64,000 nucleotides of DNA from NCBI GenBank assembly GCA_903871935.1, contig CAIQIQ010000095.1, positions 62,001-126,000 of the forward strand. The letters run 5' to 3'. This document shows, in pieces, positions 1 to 8,805 of the stretch. Source of the stretch: an uncultured Phycisphaerales bacterium. GTDB taxonomy: Bacteria > Planctomycetota > Phycisphaerae > Tepidisphaerales > Tepidisphaeraceae. Position numbers and translations under genes: made by a program. Under the pieces are notes generated by a model. The model saw nothing but the letters and a program-made list of their open reading frames with translations. It did not search any database and had not been told where the DNA came from. The first letter of the stretch is position 1. Each line of letters starts with the position of its first letter.

Positions 1-1
1 G

Positions 2-1414
2 AGCGACATCGTCTACTCGTGTCAGCAGGGACGGGTTGACTGCAAGGTCTGGGGCACCCACGATGGCGGCAAGAGCTGGCAGGATCTGTTCCGGCCTGAT
101 GGGCCGGATGTGAACGTGATCCGGTCATGGATGTTCATCCACGAGGCTTGGGCATGGGATCTGCGGATCGTGGCGCACGGCCTGGCGGTGAACCCACATA
201 ATGCCGATGATGTGATGGTGACCAGTTGGGCTGACTTTTATCGCAGCCTGGATGGTGGAAAGATCTGGAAGCAGTCCGTCGACAGGCAGATCGCCCGTGA
301 CCCGGATCGGTATGAGTCGATCGGGCTGGAGGTGACGACGAACTGGCACTACAAGTTCGACCCGTTCGATCCGAACCGGCACTATATCTGCTACACCGAC
401 ATCGGCTTTGCCCGCAGCGTCGACGCGGGCAGGAGTTGGATCTCGGCCGCCAAGGGTTGCCCGGAGCACTGGTCAAACACGTTTTATAACATCGCGTTTG
501 ATCCGTTCCGCGCCGGGCGGATCTATGCCGCGACGAGCTATCGGCACGATATTCCTCACTGGACGCACGTTGATGCCAACAGGCAGCCGACCGGCACCGG
601 TGGCGTCATCGTAAGCGACGATTTTGGCGAGAATTGGCGCGTGCTGAATATGGAGATGCCGCTGCTGCCCTGCACGGACATCCTGATCGATAAGAACTCC
701 ACGCGAGATGCTCTTACCTTCTACGTCGCCTTCTACGAAGGCGGCGTCTACAAGAGCACCGACAGCGGACGCACATTCGCCAGTGCATCAGGGGGACTAG
801 GCAACAAGGGTAACCTGCACGTCATGCAGTTGTATCAGCATCCCGTGACCGGGAATCTTTATGCGCTGATTACCGGCTTCCGGGACGACAAGGGCCGCTT
901 TGAGGTACCGGGCGGCTTGTGGAAGAGCACGAACGGCGGGCAGAGCTGGCAGAGCGTCATGGGCGAGCTGATCCTGGCATACCCGACGCAGTTCGCCGTT
1001 GGTGCCAAGGATGAGAACCTCATCTACATCACCGCCGCGACCATTCCCGGCCACAACAAGGACATCTACAAGCAAACCGATCAGGGAGGCATGTATCAGA
1101 CGACCGACGGCGGCAAAAGTTGGAGTCACGTGCTGACCGATCAGATGCTGGCGAAGCATAATAATCCCAGCTATTCCCATGGCATGATGACGGCGATACA
1201 TCCCGACGATTCGAACATTGTCTACTTCGGATCGGAAGGTCACGGAATGTGGGTGAGCACCGACGCCGGCAAAACGTTCACACCGTTCGACAAGTTCCCA
1301 TTCATCGGCGCGCAGAACGTGACGTTCGACCCGGCCGACCACAAGACGATCTACGTCACCACGTTCGGCGGCGGAGTATGGAAGGGCTATTATCTGCCGA
1401 TCAACGACAAGTAA
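2..1414 (+). CDS. BNR/Asp-box beta-propeller protein, 5' end outside window
   Basis: The reading frame is open from the first bases of the window, so the N-terminus is missing. The visible part of about 470 residues carries at least eight Asp-box type repeats (for example HDGGKSW, SLDGGKIW, SVDAGRSW, STDSGRTF, STNGGQSW, TTDGGKSW, STDAGKTF). These are typical of sialidase, sortilin or GH74-like seven-bladed propellers. No catalytic site can be assigned from this fragment. In planctomycetes such proteins are usually secreted and act on, or bind, extracellular glycans or proteins, but that is inference. It converges on the PaaK gene with only five bases between the two stop codons. Confidence 0.8.
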   Translation, partial: SDIVYSCQQGRVDCKVWGTHDGGKSWQDLFRPDGPDVNVIRSWMFIHEAWAWDLRIVAHGLAVNPHNADDVMVTSWADFYRSLDGGKIWKQSVDRQIARDPDRYESIGLEVTTNWHYKFDPFDPNRHYICYTDIGFARSVDAGRSWISAAKGCPEHWSNTFYNIAFDPFRAGRIYAATSYRHDIPHWTHVDANRQPTGTGGVIVSDDFGENWRVLNMEMPLLPCTDILIDKNSTRDALTFYVAFYEGGVYKSTDSGRTFASASGGLGNKGNLHVMQLYQHPVTGNLYALITGFRDDKGRFEVPGGLWKSTNGGQSWQSVMGELILAYPTQFAVGAKDENLIYITAATIPGHNKDIYKQTDQGGMYQTTDGGKSWSHVLTDQMLAKHNNPSYSHGMMTAIHPDDSNIVYFGSEGHGMWVSTDAGKTFTPFDKFPFIGAQNVTFDPADHKTIYVTTFGGGVWKGYYLPINDK

Positions 1415-1419
1415 GAAGT

Positions 1420-2760
1420 CTATGGTTTTGGCATCGACAGGCCCGCCTGCGTCTTGCGGTGGTCGACGACACGCACGGCCTTGCCCATCGAGCGCTCGAT
1501 CGTCTGCGGCTCCACCAACTCGATCCCCATGCGGATGCCGGTGATGGAATGGATCTCGTGGTCGATCCTGCGCTTCAGTTCCTGCATCTGCCGCATCTTG
1601 TCGGAGAAGGCCTGCGGGCTGATCTCGACCTTGACGACGATCTCGTCCATCGTGCCCGGCCGGGAGACCTCGATCAGGTAATGCGGGGCGACGCCGTCGA
1701 CGCGCAGTAAGGCTTCTTCAACCTGCGAGGGGAAGACGTTGACACCGCGGATAATCAGCATGTCATCCGACCGGCCGATCACGCGGCTCATCCGGCAGGT
1801 GGTTCTTCCACACTCGCACTTGCCGTGGTCGAGCACGGCGATATCACGCGTGCGGTAGCGAAGAAGCGGGAAAGCTTCTTTCGTCAGGGCAGTGAAAACC
1901 AGTTCGCCGCGCTGGCCGTCGAGCACCGGCTCCAGCGTGTTGGGGTTGATGCACTCGACGAGGAAGTGGTCTTCCTGGATATGCATGCCGGTGCGGAAGA
2001 TGCAGTCGCCGGAGACACCCGGGCCGATCACTTCGGACAAGCCGTAGTTGTTGAAGGCGTGCATGTCGAAGTCGGCTTCGATCTTCGTGCGCATCTCTTC
2101 GGTCCATGGCTCGCCGCCGAAATGGCCAAAGCGAAGCGACATGGAGCGCGGATCAACGCCCTGCTGGCGGGCAACTTCGGCGATGTGCAGGGCATAGCTG
2201 GGAGTGCCGATCAGCACGTCGGGCTTCAGGTCCTGGATAAGCAGAATATGGCGAGGCGTATTGCCGCCGGCGGCCGGGCAGATCGCGGCGCCGACTTTCT
2301 CGATGCCATAGTGCAGGCCAAACCCGCCGGTGAACAGGCCGTAACTGAACGCCATGTGGCAGAGATGGTCCTCGCGCAGACCGCCGGAGACGAGAAAGCG
2401 GGCGCAGAGATTGGCCCACATGTCGCGATCATTCTTCGTATAGGCGACGAAAGTCGGCTTGCCGGTAGTGCCGGAGGAGCCGTGAATCCGCTTGACCTGT
2501 TTGGGGTCGCAGGCAAGGAAACCCCATGGGTAATGCTCGCGCAGGTCCGCCTTGGTCGTGAACGGCAGCTTGCGGACATCAGCGGCCGACTTGATCGAGT
2601 CGGGAGTAATGCCCGTCTCCGCGAACTTCTGCTTGTAGAACGGCACCTGCGCCACGCGCTGCACTGTCTCGCGCAGGCGCTGTACCTGTAACCTCTCCAG
2701 GTCAGCGCGGCAGAGGGTCTCGTCCTTGTCCCATATCCGGTTTTCGATTTTGGCAGACAT
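1420..2760 (-). CDS. paaK: phenylacetate-CoA ligase family protein, copy 1
   Basis: This is a 446-residue adenylate-forming enzyme of the PaaK family. The family makes an aryl-acetyl adenylate from ATP and the acid and then the CoA thioester. The nucleotide loop reads GSSGTTGKP at about residues 95-103. A later core motif is YGLSEVIGPG, and the C-terminal PaaK region has LLRYRTRD, a CECGRT cysteine pair and [14 protein letters not shown] chose the ATG at 2760 over an upstream GTG at 2772 because GGTGA precedes it at short spacing. It is the last gene of an operon with an ACT protein and a second ligase. The substrate is not determined; aryl acids from aromatic amino acid breakdown are the usual context. 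Confidence 0.88.
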   Translation of the reverse strand: MSAKIENRIWDKDETLCRADLERLQVQRLRETVQRVAQVPFYKQKFAETGITPDSIKSAADVRKLPFTTKADLREHYPWGFLACDPKQVKRIHGSSGTTGKPTFVAYTKNDRDMWANLCARFLVSGGLREDHLCHMAFSYGLFTGGFGLHYGIEKVGAAICPAAGGNTPRHILLIQDLKPDVLIGTPSYALHIAEVARQQGVDPRSMSLRFGHFGGEPWTEEMRTKIEADFDMHAFNNYGLSEVIGPGVSGDCIFRTGMHIQEDHFLVECINPNTLEPVLDGQRGELVFTALTKEAFPLLRYRTRDIAVLDHGKCECGRTTCRMSRVIGRSDDMLIIRGVNVFPSQVEEALLRVDGVAPHYLIEVSRPGTMDEIVVKVEISPQAFSDKMRQMQELKRRIDHEIHSITGIRMGIELVEPQTIERSMGKAVRVVDHRKTQAGLSMPKP

Positions 2761-2767
2761 AGTTGTC

Positions 2768-2829
2768 ACCACAGATGCACACAGATGAACACGGATGCTC
2801 AGCTGTGTGCATCGGTGTCCATCTGTGGT
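2768..2829. repeat. 62-base imperfect inverted repeat between ACT gene and paaK
   Basis: Two 26-base arms (2768-2793 and 2804-2829) match at 22 of 26 positions and flank a 10-base loop. Each arm is itself built from short cacagatg/acacggatg-like units. It fills the gap between two co-directional genes, and its outer edge overlaps the GGTGA ribosome binding site of the downstream ligase. It could be a transcript-processing or attenuating hairpin, or a copy of a dispersed intergenic repeat. Confidence 0.75.
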
Positions 2830-2836
2830 TTCGTTC

Positions 2837-3262
2837 TTACAGTTCGATAGGCGCGATGGCGTTGATCCCAGCCCCCTGCAGCGCCTTCACGGCGATCTCT
2901 GGATCATCAAAGCGGAACGCCAGCGCCGCTTTGCCGCCCGGCCGGTTGGCGTTGAAGGCGTACATGTACTCGATCGTCATATTCGCCTTCTCAAAAACTT
3001 CCAGCAGGCGCAGGAGGCCGCCTGGCCTGTCATCCACCTCAACCGCCAGGACTTCGGTTTCCTTCACAACGCAGCCAGCCTTGGCGAGCACATCGCGGGC
3101 CTTGGCCGGGTCCTTCACGATGAAGCGGAGGATTCCGAATTGCTCGGTATCGGCCAACGACATCGCCAAGATGTTGACCCCGGCATCGGCCAGCGCCTTG
3201 CACGGAACCTTCACCTGGCCCGGACGGTTCTCAAGGAACACAGACAATTGTTTCAGTTTCAT
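2837..3262 (-). CDS. tandem ACT-domain protein associated with PaaK
   Basis: The 141-residue protein consists of two ACT-like ferredoxin folds. The first starts at MKLKQLSVFLENRPGQ and the second near residue 70 (VLAVEVDDRPGGL). The paired NRPGQ and DRPGG loops are the usual amino-acid-binding turns. ACT domains bind amino acids and regulate partner enzymes allosterically. Lying between two PaaK-type ligases, it most likely senses an aromatic amino acid or controls ligase activity, which is inference from context. The spacing to the upstream ligase gene is 22 bases, which supports co-transcription. Confidence 0.82.
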   Translation of the reverse strand: MKLKQLSVFLENRPGQVKVPCKALADAGVNILAMSLADTEQFGILRFIVKDPAKARDVLAKAGCVVKETEVLAVEVDDRPGGLLRLLEVFEKANMTIEYMYAFNANRPGGKAALAFRFDDPEIAVKALQGAGINAIAPIEL

Positions 3263-3284
3263 CTCTCTTCCCTTCCTGCAATAG

Positions 3285-4628
3285 CTACATCTTTCGTTGG
3301 TCCAATACGCGCTTGGCTTTTCCTTCAGATCGCGGAATGCTCCGCGGCTCGACCAGCGTGACCTGTACGTGAATGCCGGTGATGTTGAATATCGAATGGC
3401 CGATTTTCTTCGCCAGCGTCTCCATGGCGCCGACTTTGTCGCTGAAGAGTTCGGGCGTGACCTCCACGCGAACTTCCATCTTGTCCAGGCCCTGCTCGCG
3501 GGTGAGCACGATCTGATAGTGCGGCACCGTGCCCTCGACGTTCATCAGCGCTGTCTCCACCTGCGAGGGGAAGACATTCACGCCACGAATGATGAACATG
3601 TCATCGCTGCGCCGGGCAATGCGCTTGATCCGGCGGATCGTTCGGCCGCAGGCGCAGGCCTCGGTATCGAGGCTGGTGATGTCGCGGGTGCGGTAGCGCA
3701 GCATCGGCATCGCCTGCTTCGAGAGCGTCGTGAGGACCAGTTCACCTTCCTGACCATCGGGCAACACAGCCCCGCTTTGCGGATCGATAATCTCGGGGTA
3801 GAAGTGGTCTTCGAAGATGTGCAGGCCGGCCTGGCATTCGCACTCGCTCGCCACACCCGGGCCGATGATCTCCGACAGGCCGTAGATGTCATACGCCTTG
3901 ATGTTCGTGTGCTCCTGCACGTACCGCCGCATCGCCTCGGTCCAGGGCTCAGCGCCAAAGATCCCCGCACGTAGCGGCAGCGTTTTCATATTCACGCCCA
4001 TCTCCAGCGCCTTCTCCACGAGGTGGACGAAGTAGCTGGGCGTGCAGCAGATGGCGGTAACGCCGAAGTCTTTCAGCACCATGATCTGCCGGTCCGTATT
4101 GCCGCCGGAGATCGGGATGACCGTTGCCCCCAGCGCCTCGGCGCCATAGTGGGCCCCCAGGCCGCCGGTGAACAGGCCATATCCGTAGGCGTTCTGGATA
4201 ATGTCGCCGCGATGCAGCCCGCAGGCGGAAAGGGTGCGCATCATCACGCTCGACCAGACATCCAGATCTACCTTCGTGTACGCCACCACAATCGGCTTGC
4301 CGGTAGTGCCACTGGAAGCGTGAAGACGAACGATTTCTTCCAGGGGCGAGGCGAACATGCCGTACGGATAAGTATCGCGCAGGTCGGTTTTCACGGTGAA
4401 CGGCAGTTTCGCGATATCGGCGAGCTTCCGCAGATCCTGCGGCTTAAGGCCCAGCGCATCCAGTCGCTTCCGGTAAAGCTCAACGCGTTCATAGGCCCGG
4501 CCGACGATCGCCTGCAGACGGTGCAACTGTAACGCACGAAGCTGTTTCAACGGTACATAGTCCGGCGCACTTTCGGGGTTAAACCGGGTTGCACTGCCCG
4601 ACGGTTGGCATGTCTGTGTCTGCTCCAT
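3285..4628 (-). CDS. paaK: phenylacetate-CoA ligase family protein, copy 2
   Basis: The 447-residue protein is paralogous to the ligase at 1420-2760 along its whole length. Matching blocks include [51 protein letters not shown] and [13 protein letters not shown]. The cysteine region reads CACGRTIRR where copy 1 has CECGRTTCR. It is the first gene of the ligase-ACT-ligase operon. An upstream TATAGAT element about ten bases before the start and a weak GGA both fit the ATG at 4628. Two diverged ligases in one operon suggest different acid substrates, or a heteromeric enzyme. Confidence 0.88.
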   Translation of the reverse strand: MEQTQTCQPSGSATRFNPESAPDYVPLKQLRALQLHRLQAIVGRAYERVELYRKRLDALGLKPQDLRKLADIAKLPFTVKTDLRDTYPYGMFASPLEEIVRLHASSGTTGKPIVVAYTKVDLDVWSSVMMRTLSACGLHRGDIIQNAYGYGLFTGGLGAHYGAEALGATVIPISGGNTDRQIMVLKDFGVTAICCTPSYFVHLVEKALEMGVNMKTLPLRAGIFGAEPWTEAMRRYVQEHTNIKAYDIYGLSEIIGPGVASECECQAGLHIFEDHFYPEIIDPQSGAVLPDGQEGELVLTTLSKQAMPMLRYRTRDITSLDTEACACGRTIRRIKRIARRSDDMFIIRGVNVFPSQVETALMNVEGTVPHYQIVLTREQGLDKMEVRVEVTPELFSDKVGAMETLAKKIGHSIFNITGIHVQVTLVEPRSIPRSEGKAKRVLDQRKM

Positions 4629-4671
4629 CGCAATTCCAATCTATATTGTTCTTCACCTCAACCCATGCCCA

Positions 4672-4689
4672 GCGCATCAGGAGATGCGC
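4672..4689. promoter_or_regulatory. 7-bp perfect hairpin upstream of ligase operon
   Basis: GCGCATC and GATGCGC form a perfect stem with a four-base loop, 43 bases upstream of the paaK copy 2 start. It lies in the 128-base gap after the methyltransferase gene. It could be an operator or part of the methyltransferase terminator; no T-tract follows it. Confidence 0.4.
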
Positions 4690-4746
4690 ACTGAAGTTAT
4701 GGAGATTAGCACAACCGGCCGCTCCGGCAAGCAGAATCAGACGATG

Positions 4747-4760
4747 TTAGTATATACTAA
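4747..4760. promoter_or_regulatory. 14-bp perfect palindrome TTAGTATATACTAA
   Basis: This AT-rich perfect palindrome overlaps the stop codon (4757-4759) of the methyltransferase gene and lies about 120 bases upstream of the paaK operon on the same strand. Its symmetry and contrast with the GC-rich surroundings suggest a dimeric regulator binding site. No regulator gene is adjacent. Confidence 0.4.
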
Positions 4761-5527
4761 GGCTTTCGTGCTTTGACAATCAGAGTCGTCGGCATCATTC
4801 GTGCCCGCCGCTTCGAATACCACCGATGCGGAAAATCCGCTTCCCCAGTCTTCTGTTCGCGCAGGTCGCCTTCGATAACTTTTTCGATCCCAAATCCTGT
4901 TTCGATCAGCGCATTGAGGAAGGTGCTTACCTTCCTGGCGTGCATGACAATCGGTTCGCCCTTCCACGAGAGCTTCTCGATGGGGCCCTCATCGCTATAG
5001 GACCGGTCCAGGACGATCTGCTGCGGGGTTGTCTTCAGACAGCTATAGACCGGGTGTTCCCAACTGAATACCAGGCGCCCGCCCGGACGGAGATAGCGCA
5101 TGATGTGTCCGAGCGTCGCCCGCAGATCGACTGACCACCCCAAAGCATAGATCGACACCGCCAGGTCGAAATACCCCGCCGGTATGCCGGGATTCGCCTC
5201 CATCGGGCAGCAGAATAGCCGCGGCGAAAACCCATGTTCTTTCGCCGTCTCGCCGGCCGTGCGGATCTGTTCGGACGATAGATCCAGGCCCCATAGCTCG
5301 GCCGCCCCGCAGGCGTGCAAATACGCCAGCGAGTGTCCGCTGCCACAGCCGATTTCGATCACCCTCAGCCCCTGCACATCGCCCAGTAACTGGAGTTCAT
5401 CCTCCGCCGGCGCCAGCGGCCCGTAGAGCGGGAGGGCCGTCCGGCCTTTGTACTGGGCAGCGATCTTGTCCCAACTCGCGCGATTGATCGCGAGAAACCG
5501 CTGCAGATCGGCGTGCTCCGTGCTCAT
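4757..5527 (-). CDS. class I SAM-dependent methyltransferase
   Basis: The 256-residue protein has the Rossmann methyltransferase motif I VIEIGCGSG at about residues 51-59, then LWGLDLSSEQI (motif Post I) and RYLRPGGRLVFSWEHP (motifs III/IV). The fold is of the Methyltransf_11/25 type, and the substrate cannot be read from the sequence. I chose the ATG at 5527 because the longer frame from 5596 would run 44 bases into the AI-2E-type gene and add unconserved residues. No clear ribosome binding site is visible. A copy of the aggctctgtctg repeat lies directly upstream. Confidence 0.8.
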   Translation of the reverse strand: MSTEHADLQRFLAINRASWDKIAAQYKGRTALPLYGPLAPAEDELQLLGDVQGLRVIEIGCGSGHSLAYLHACGAAELWGLDLSSEQIRTAGETAKEHGFSPRLFCCPMEANPGIPAGYFDLAVSIYALGWSVDLRATLGHIMRYLRPGGRLVFSWEHPVYSCLKTTPQQIVLDRSYSDEGPIEKLSWKGEPIVMHARKVSTFLNALIETGFGIEKVIEGDLREQKTGEADFPHRWYSKRRARMMPTTLIVKARKP

Positions 5528-5530
5528 GTC

Positions 5531-5542
5531 AGGCTCTGTCTG
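5531..5542 (+). repeat. dispersed motif AGGCTCTGTCTG
   Basis: One of several copies of an AGGCYCTGTC motif found only between genes or at gene edges in this window. The others are at 27264-27315, 38526-38537, 51290-51303 and 56844-56857. Confidence 0.4.
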
Positions 5543-5552
5543 CGAACACAAC

Positions 5553-6596
5553 TCATATCCCTGTGCCGGCTGGATCAGTGTCTTTCGCTGTCTCAAAGAA
5601 GATCTGGATCAGCCCGGCCGCCACGCCCACAAAGATCGGTCCGGCCACCAAGCCCACGGGTCCAAAGAGTTGTATCCCGCCCAGCACCGCAAAAAACACC
5701 GTCAATTCGTGCATGCGCGTCTTGGACCCCACGAGCGATGGGCGCAACAGGTTGTCAACCAGACCAATGAAGATGCCGCAGATGACCAGTGCCAGCGCCT
5801 TGCCCAGCGAACCAGCGCTCAGCAGATACAGGACGGCCGGGACCCAGATGATCGACGACCCTACGACGGGGATCAGCGATGCCAGGATCATCACCAGCCC
5901 CCAGAGGATCGCCGCGGGCAAACCCAGAATCCAGAACGCAATCCCGCCGATGGTGCCCTGGATGAATGCGATTAGCATCGTCCCTTTCAGACTCGCCGAG
6001 ATGATCGTGCGCACCTTCCCGATCATGTTGTCCGCCTGCTCCGGGGCTATTGGCAACAGTGCCCGAACCCCACCGATCAGCGTCCCGCTGTCACGCAACA
6101 TATAGAACGTGGTGAACAGCACCAACATGATCTGCACCACGGTGATCAGGCCATAGCTCAACAGGCTCCAGCTCTGAGTGGACAGGTACATGCCGAGCCG
6201 CTGGATTTGCTGACCGAAATTCTCCTGCTTCAGGAGTTTGTCGAGATCGATGTAATGTTGGATCGCCTGGTAATGCGGCGATGCGGGATCAGCCAGCTGG
6301 TTATATCCGGCCTCCAGAGCATCGATTGCTTCGGGCGCATGTCGGGTAGCGGTACTGATGATGAAGAAAGCCGGTATCACCACGACAAAGACGACGCTCG
6401 CCATCGTGATCATGGCCGACACATTCGCCGAGCGCCCCCATTTTCGCAGCGCGTGGTTTAGCGGTGAAGCAATGACCGTTAACACCATCGACCAAAGCAG
6501 AACATTCAAGAATGGTGCCAGCATCAGCCACACTACGAAGACCATGATCGCAGTGATTGCCAATAGCGCAATCCAGCGCGCGTTGATCTGCTTCAT
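5553..6596 (-). CDS. AI-2E family transporter (PerM/YdiK-type membrane protein)
   Basis: This 347-residue integral membrane protein has about seven or eight hydrophobic segments. A first pair lies near residues 8-45, then one at about 55-80, a polar stretch (residues 85-140), and further segments with GTIGGIAFWILGLPAAILWG and ASLIPVVGSSIIW. The LRPSLVG and LFGPVGLVAGPI motifs near the C-terminus are characteristic of the family. Members export signals or small molecules, or act as sodium/proton antiporters, so the substrate is open. The ATG at 6596 (MKQINARW) gives the normal family N-terminus. Confidence 0.85.
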   Translation of the reverse strand: MKQINARWIALLAITAIMVFVVWLMLAPFLNVLLWSMVLTVIASPLNHALRKWGRSANVSAMITMASVVFVVVIPAFFIISTATRHAPEAIDALEAGYNQLADPASPHYQAIQHYIDLDKLLKQENFGQQIQRLGMYLSTQSWSLLSYGLITVVQIMLVLFTTFYMLRDSGTLIGGVRALLPIAPEQADNMIGKVRTIISASLKGTMLIAFIQGTIGGIAFWILGLPAAILWGLVMILASLIPVVGSSIIWVPAVLYLLSAGSLGKALALVICGIFIGLVDNLLRPSLVGSKTRMHELTVFFAVLGGIQLFGPVGLVAGPIFVGVAAGLIQIFFETAKDTDPAGTGI

Positions 6597-6641
6597 AGGC
6601 ACAATCGTCCGCCAAACCGGGCTTTCATGCAACCTGGAACA

Positions 6642-7424
6642 TCATCGCACGAACTCCGCCAGCGCGGCATTCGTCGCCTTTGGGTTCTCCATGCACGGCA
6701 CGTGCCCCGCCCCCTCTACCACTACCAGCCGGCCATGCGCACACGCTTCTGCCAGTTTCCTTCCACCTTCCCCCGGGAGCAGGCTGTCGCGCTCACCCAG
6801 CACCACCAGCACCGGCATCTTCAATCCCGGCAGGTCGGCAGTCCGGTCTGCCCGCTCGCGCATCGCAAACGAGGCATTGGCGATCGTATTGGCCGGGCAC
6901 GCCTCCATGATCTGCCGCATCTTGCTCACCAGTTCCGGATTGCCCTTGATCGTCTCCTCCGTCAGCACGCGAGGAAGCATCTGTTCCGCCACGGCGATGC
7001 TCCCTTTCTCCTGGGCAAGTTGCGCCAGCTTCTGCCTCCCCTCCTTGCCCGCCGGCGTGTCGGCCTCCGACTTGGAACTGACGATGATCAGTCCCGTGAG
7101 CGCTTCCGGATGGCGCACCGCCAAGGACAGCGCGATGTATCCGCCCATCGACAACCCCGCCAGAACACACGGATACGCGTTCGCCGCCTTCATGAACGCC
7201 ACCAGTTCATCGGCCATCGAGTCGATGGTAAACGCCTCACTGCTGCGCGACTTGCCGAACCCCTTCAGGTCAACGGCGATCACCCGGTACACCCCGCAGA
7301 GACCCTCAAGCTGGTCCTTCCAGATCCGATGATCCATGGGGAAACCATGGACCAGCACCAGGGGCTTGCCGGTTCCCTTCTCCTCATAATACCACTGCGT
7401 ATTGCCGAGTTGGATGCTCTTCAT
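6642..7424 (-). CDS. alpha/beta hydrolase
   Basis: The 260-residue single-domain alpha/beta hydrolase has the oxyanion strand LVLVHGFPMD near residue 25. The nucleophile elbow GLSMGG is at about residues 94-99, the acid in GERDSLLP near residue 212, and the catalytic histidine in GAGHVP near residue 239. The length is typical of 3-oxoadipate enol-lactonase and esterase-like families. No signal peptide is seen, so it is probably cytoplasmic. The substrate is unknown. The gene diverges from the glucuronoyl esterase gene 78 bases away. Confidence 0.85.
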   Translation of the reverse strand: MKSIQLGNTQWYYEEKGTGKPLVLVHGFPMDHRIWKDQLEGLCGVYRVIAVDLKGFGKSRSSEAFTIDSMADELVAFMKAANAYPCVLAGLSMGGYIALSLAVRHPEALTGLIIVSSKSEADTPAGKEGRQKLAQLAQEKGSIAVAEQMLPRVLTEETIKGNPELVSKMRQIMEACPANTIANASFAMRERADRTADLPGLKMPVLVVLGERDSLLPGEGGRKLAEACAHGRLVVVEGAGHVPCMENPKATNAALAEFVR

Positions 7425-7490
7425 GTCAATGGATTACGGCGAGGTCCGCCCGCCGTCAACGGGGATTCTTCCACACACCTGAAGATGCGG

Positions 7491-7496
7491 TAGAAT
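7491..7496 (+). promoter_or_regulatory. -10-like TAGAAT six bases before CE15 start
   Basis: TAGAAT ends six bases before the ATG at 7503, and no Shine-Dalgarno sequence is present. Transcription would start at or next to the start codon, giving a leaderless mRNA. Confidence 0.45.
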
Positions 7497-7502
7497 TCCG
7501 CA

Positions 7503-8723
7503 ATGCCAAACATCATCCAGGATGAGGCGCTGGTGCCCGCGTATACGCTTCCCGATCCACTGCTGCTTGCCGGCGGCCAGAGCGTCACCACGCCCAAATC
7601 GTGGGTAGCTGTGCGCCGTCCGGAAGTCCTTGGGCTCTTTCAGCAGCACGTGTATGGCCGCTCGCCCGCCCGGCCGACCATGGCCCGACGGCAAATCGGG
7701 GCGGACCAACCGGTACAGGTTGGGAAGACGCGAGCCATTCGCCGCTTCGTCGAGATCGACCTTACCCCCGGACCCGACCCCTTAACGTGCAACCTGATGC
7801 TGTATCTGCCGGCCACGCCGGGGCCGCATCCGGTGTTCGTCAACCTGAACTTCATGGGCAATCACAGCGTCGATCCTGATCCCGCCATTCCCATCTGCAG
7901 CGCCTGGATGACGCAGCGCAAGGATTCGACCGAGGTTGTCGAGCACCGTGCCACGCCGAAGTCGCGCGGTTGTCGAGCATCGTATTATCCGCTGGACCTG
8001 ATCATCGGACGCGGCTTCGCCCTGGCGACCTGCTGCTATAACGAGATCGAACCTGACCACGCCGAGGGCTGGCGCGACAGCGTGCGCGGGCGGATGCTCA
8101 AACTCTCCGGCCGAACGAGTTTCGGAAACCATGATTGGGGCGCGATTGGCGCCTGGGCCTGGGGCCTGCAGTGCATGATGGACTACCTCCAGACCGATCG
8201 CGATATCGATGGCCGCCGCGCGGCGGTGATCGGCCACTCCCGCCTGGGCAAGGCAGCGCTCTGGGCTGGGGCCCAGGATGAGCGATTCTCGATCATCATC
8301 TCCAACAATTCCGGCGAAGGTGGTGCAGCGCTCTCCAAGCGATGCTTCGGCGAGAATGTGGATGCCATCACCAGCAGCTTCCCCCACTGGTTCTGCGGGC
8401 AGTTCCGCACCTATGCGAACAATGAGCAGGCATTGCCGCTCGATCAGCATGAGTTGATCGCCCTGCTGGCCCCCCGGCCGGTCTATGTCGCCAGCGCTAC
8501 CGAGGACCTGTGGGCAGACCCGCGCGGCGAGTTCCTCGCCGGTGTTCACGCTGAGCCGGTATATCGCCTGTTTGGCAGAAAGGGCCTGGGCACAGCCACG
8601 TTCCCCGCGCCCGATACGCCCCTCGGCGACACGATCGCCTATCACCTGCGCACAGGCAAACACGATGTGACACGGTACGACTGGGAGCAGTACATCGCCT
8701 TCTGCTTAAGGCAGTGGAAATAG
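7503..8723 (+). CDS. CE15-type glucuronoyl esterase-like hydrolase
   Basis: The 406-residue alpha/beta hydrolase resembles 4-O-methyl-glucuronoyl methylesterases (CE15), which cut ester links between lignin alcohols and glucuronoxylan. The family nucleophile motif GHSRLGKAALW places the serine at residue 246. SNNSGEGGAALSKRCFGEN follows, and the histidine is in RTGKHDVTRYDW at residue 387. Unlike many characterised members I see no export signal at the N-terminus (MPNIIQDEALV). Either the enzyme acts in the cytoplasm on imported oligomers, or its true start is misjudged. A near-start -10 element supports the ATG at 7503. Confidence 0.8.
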   Translation: MPNIIQDEALVPAYTLPDPLLLAGGQSVTTPKSWVAVRRPEVLGLFQQHVYGRSPARPTMARRQIGADQPVQVGKTRAIRRFVEIDLTPGPDPLTCNLMLYLPATPGPHPVFVNLNFMGNHSVDPDPAIPICSAWMTQRKDSTEVVEHRATPKSRGCRASYYPLDLIIGRGFALATCCYNEIEPDHAEGWRDSVRGRMLKLSGRTSFGNHDWGAIGAWAWGLQCMMDYLQTDRDIDGRRAAVIGHSRLGKAALWAGAQDERFSIIISNNSGEGGAALSKRCFGENVDAITSSFPHWFCGQFRTYANNEQALPLDQHELIALLAPRPVYVASATEDLWADPRGEFLAGVHAEPVYRLFGRKGLGTATFPAPDTPLGDTIAYHLRTGKHDVTRYDWEQYIAFCLRQWK

Positions 8724-8805
8724 CCGCTGGAGCGTCCGGCCGGCGCATCGCTCAGATCGGAGATCTGCGCCTCGAGACAGGCAGAATGGCGAGGCATGCG
8801 GTCAC

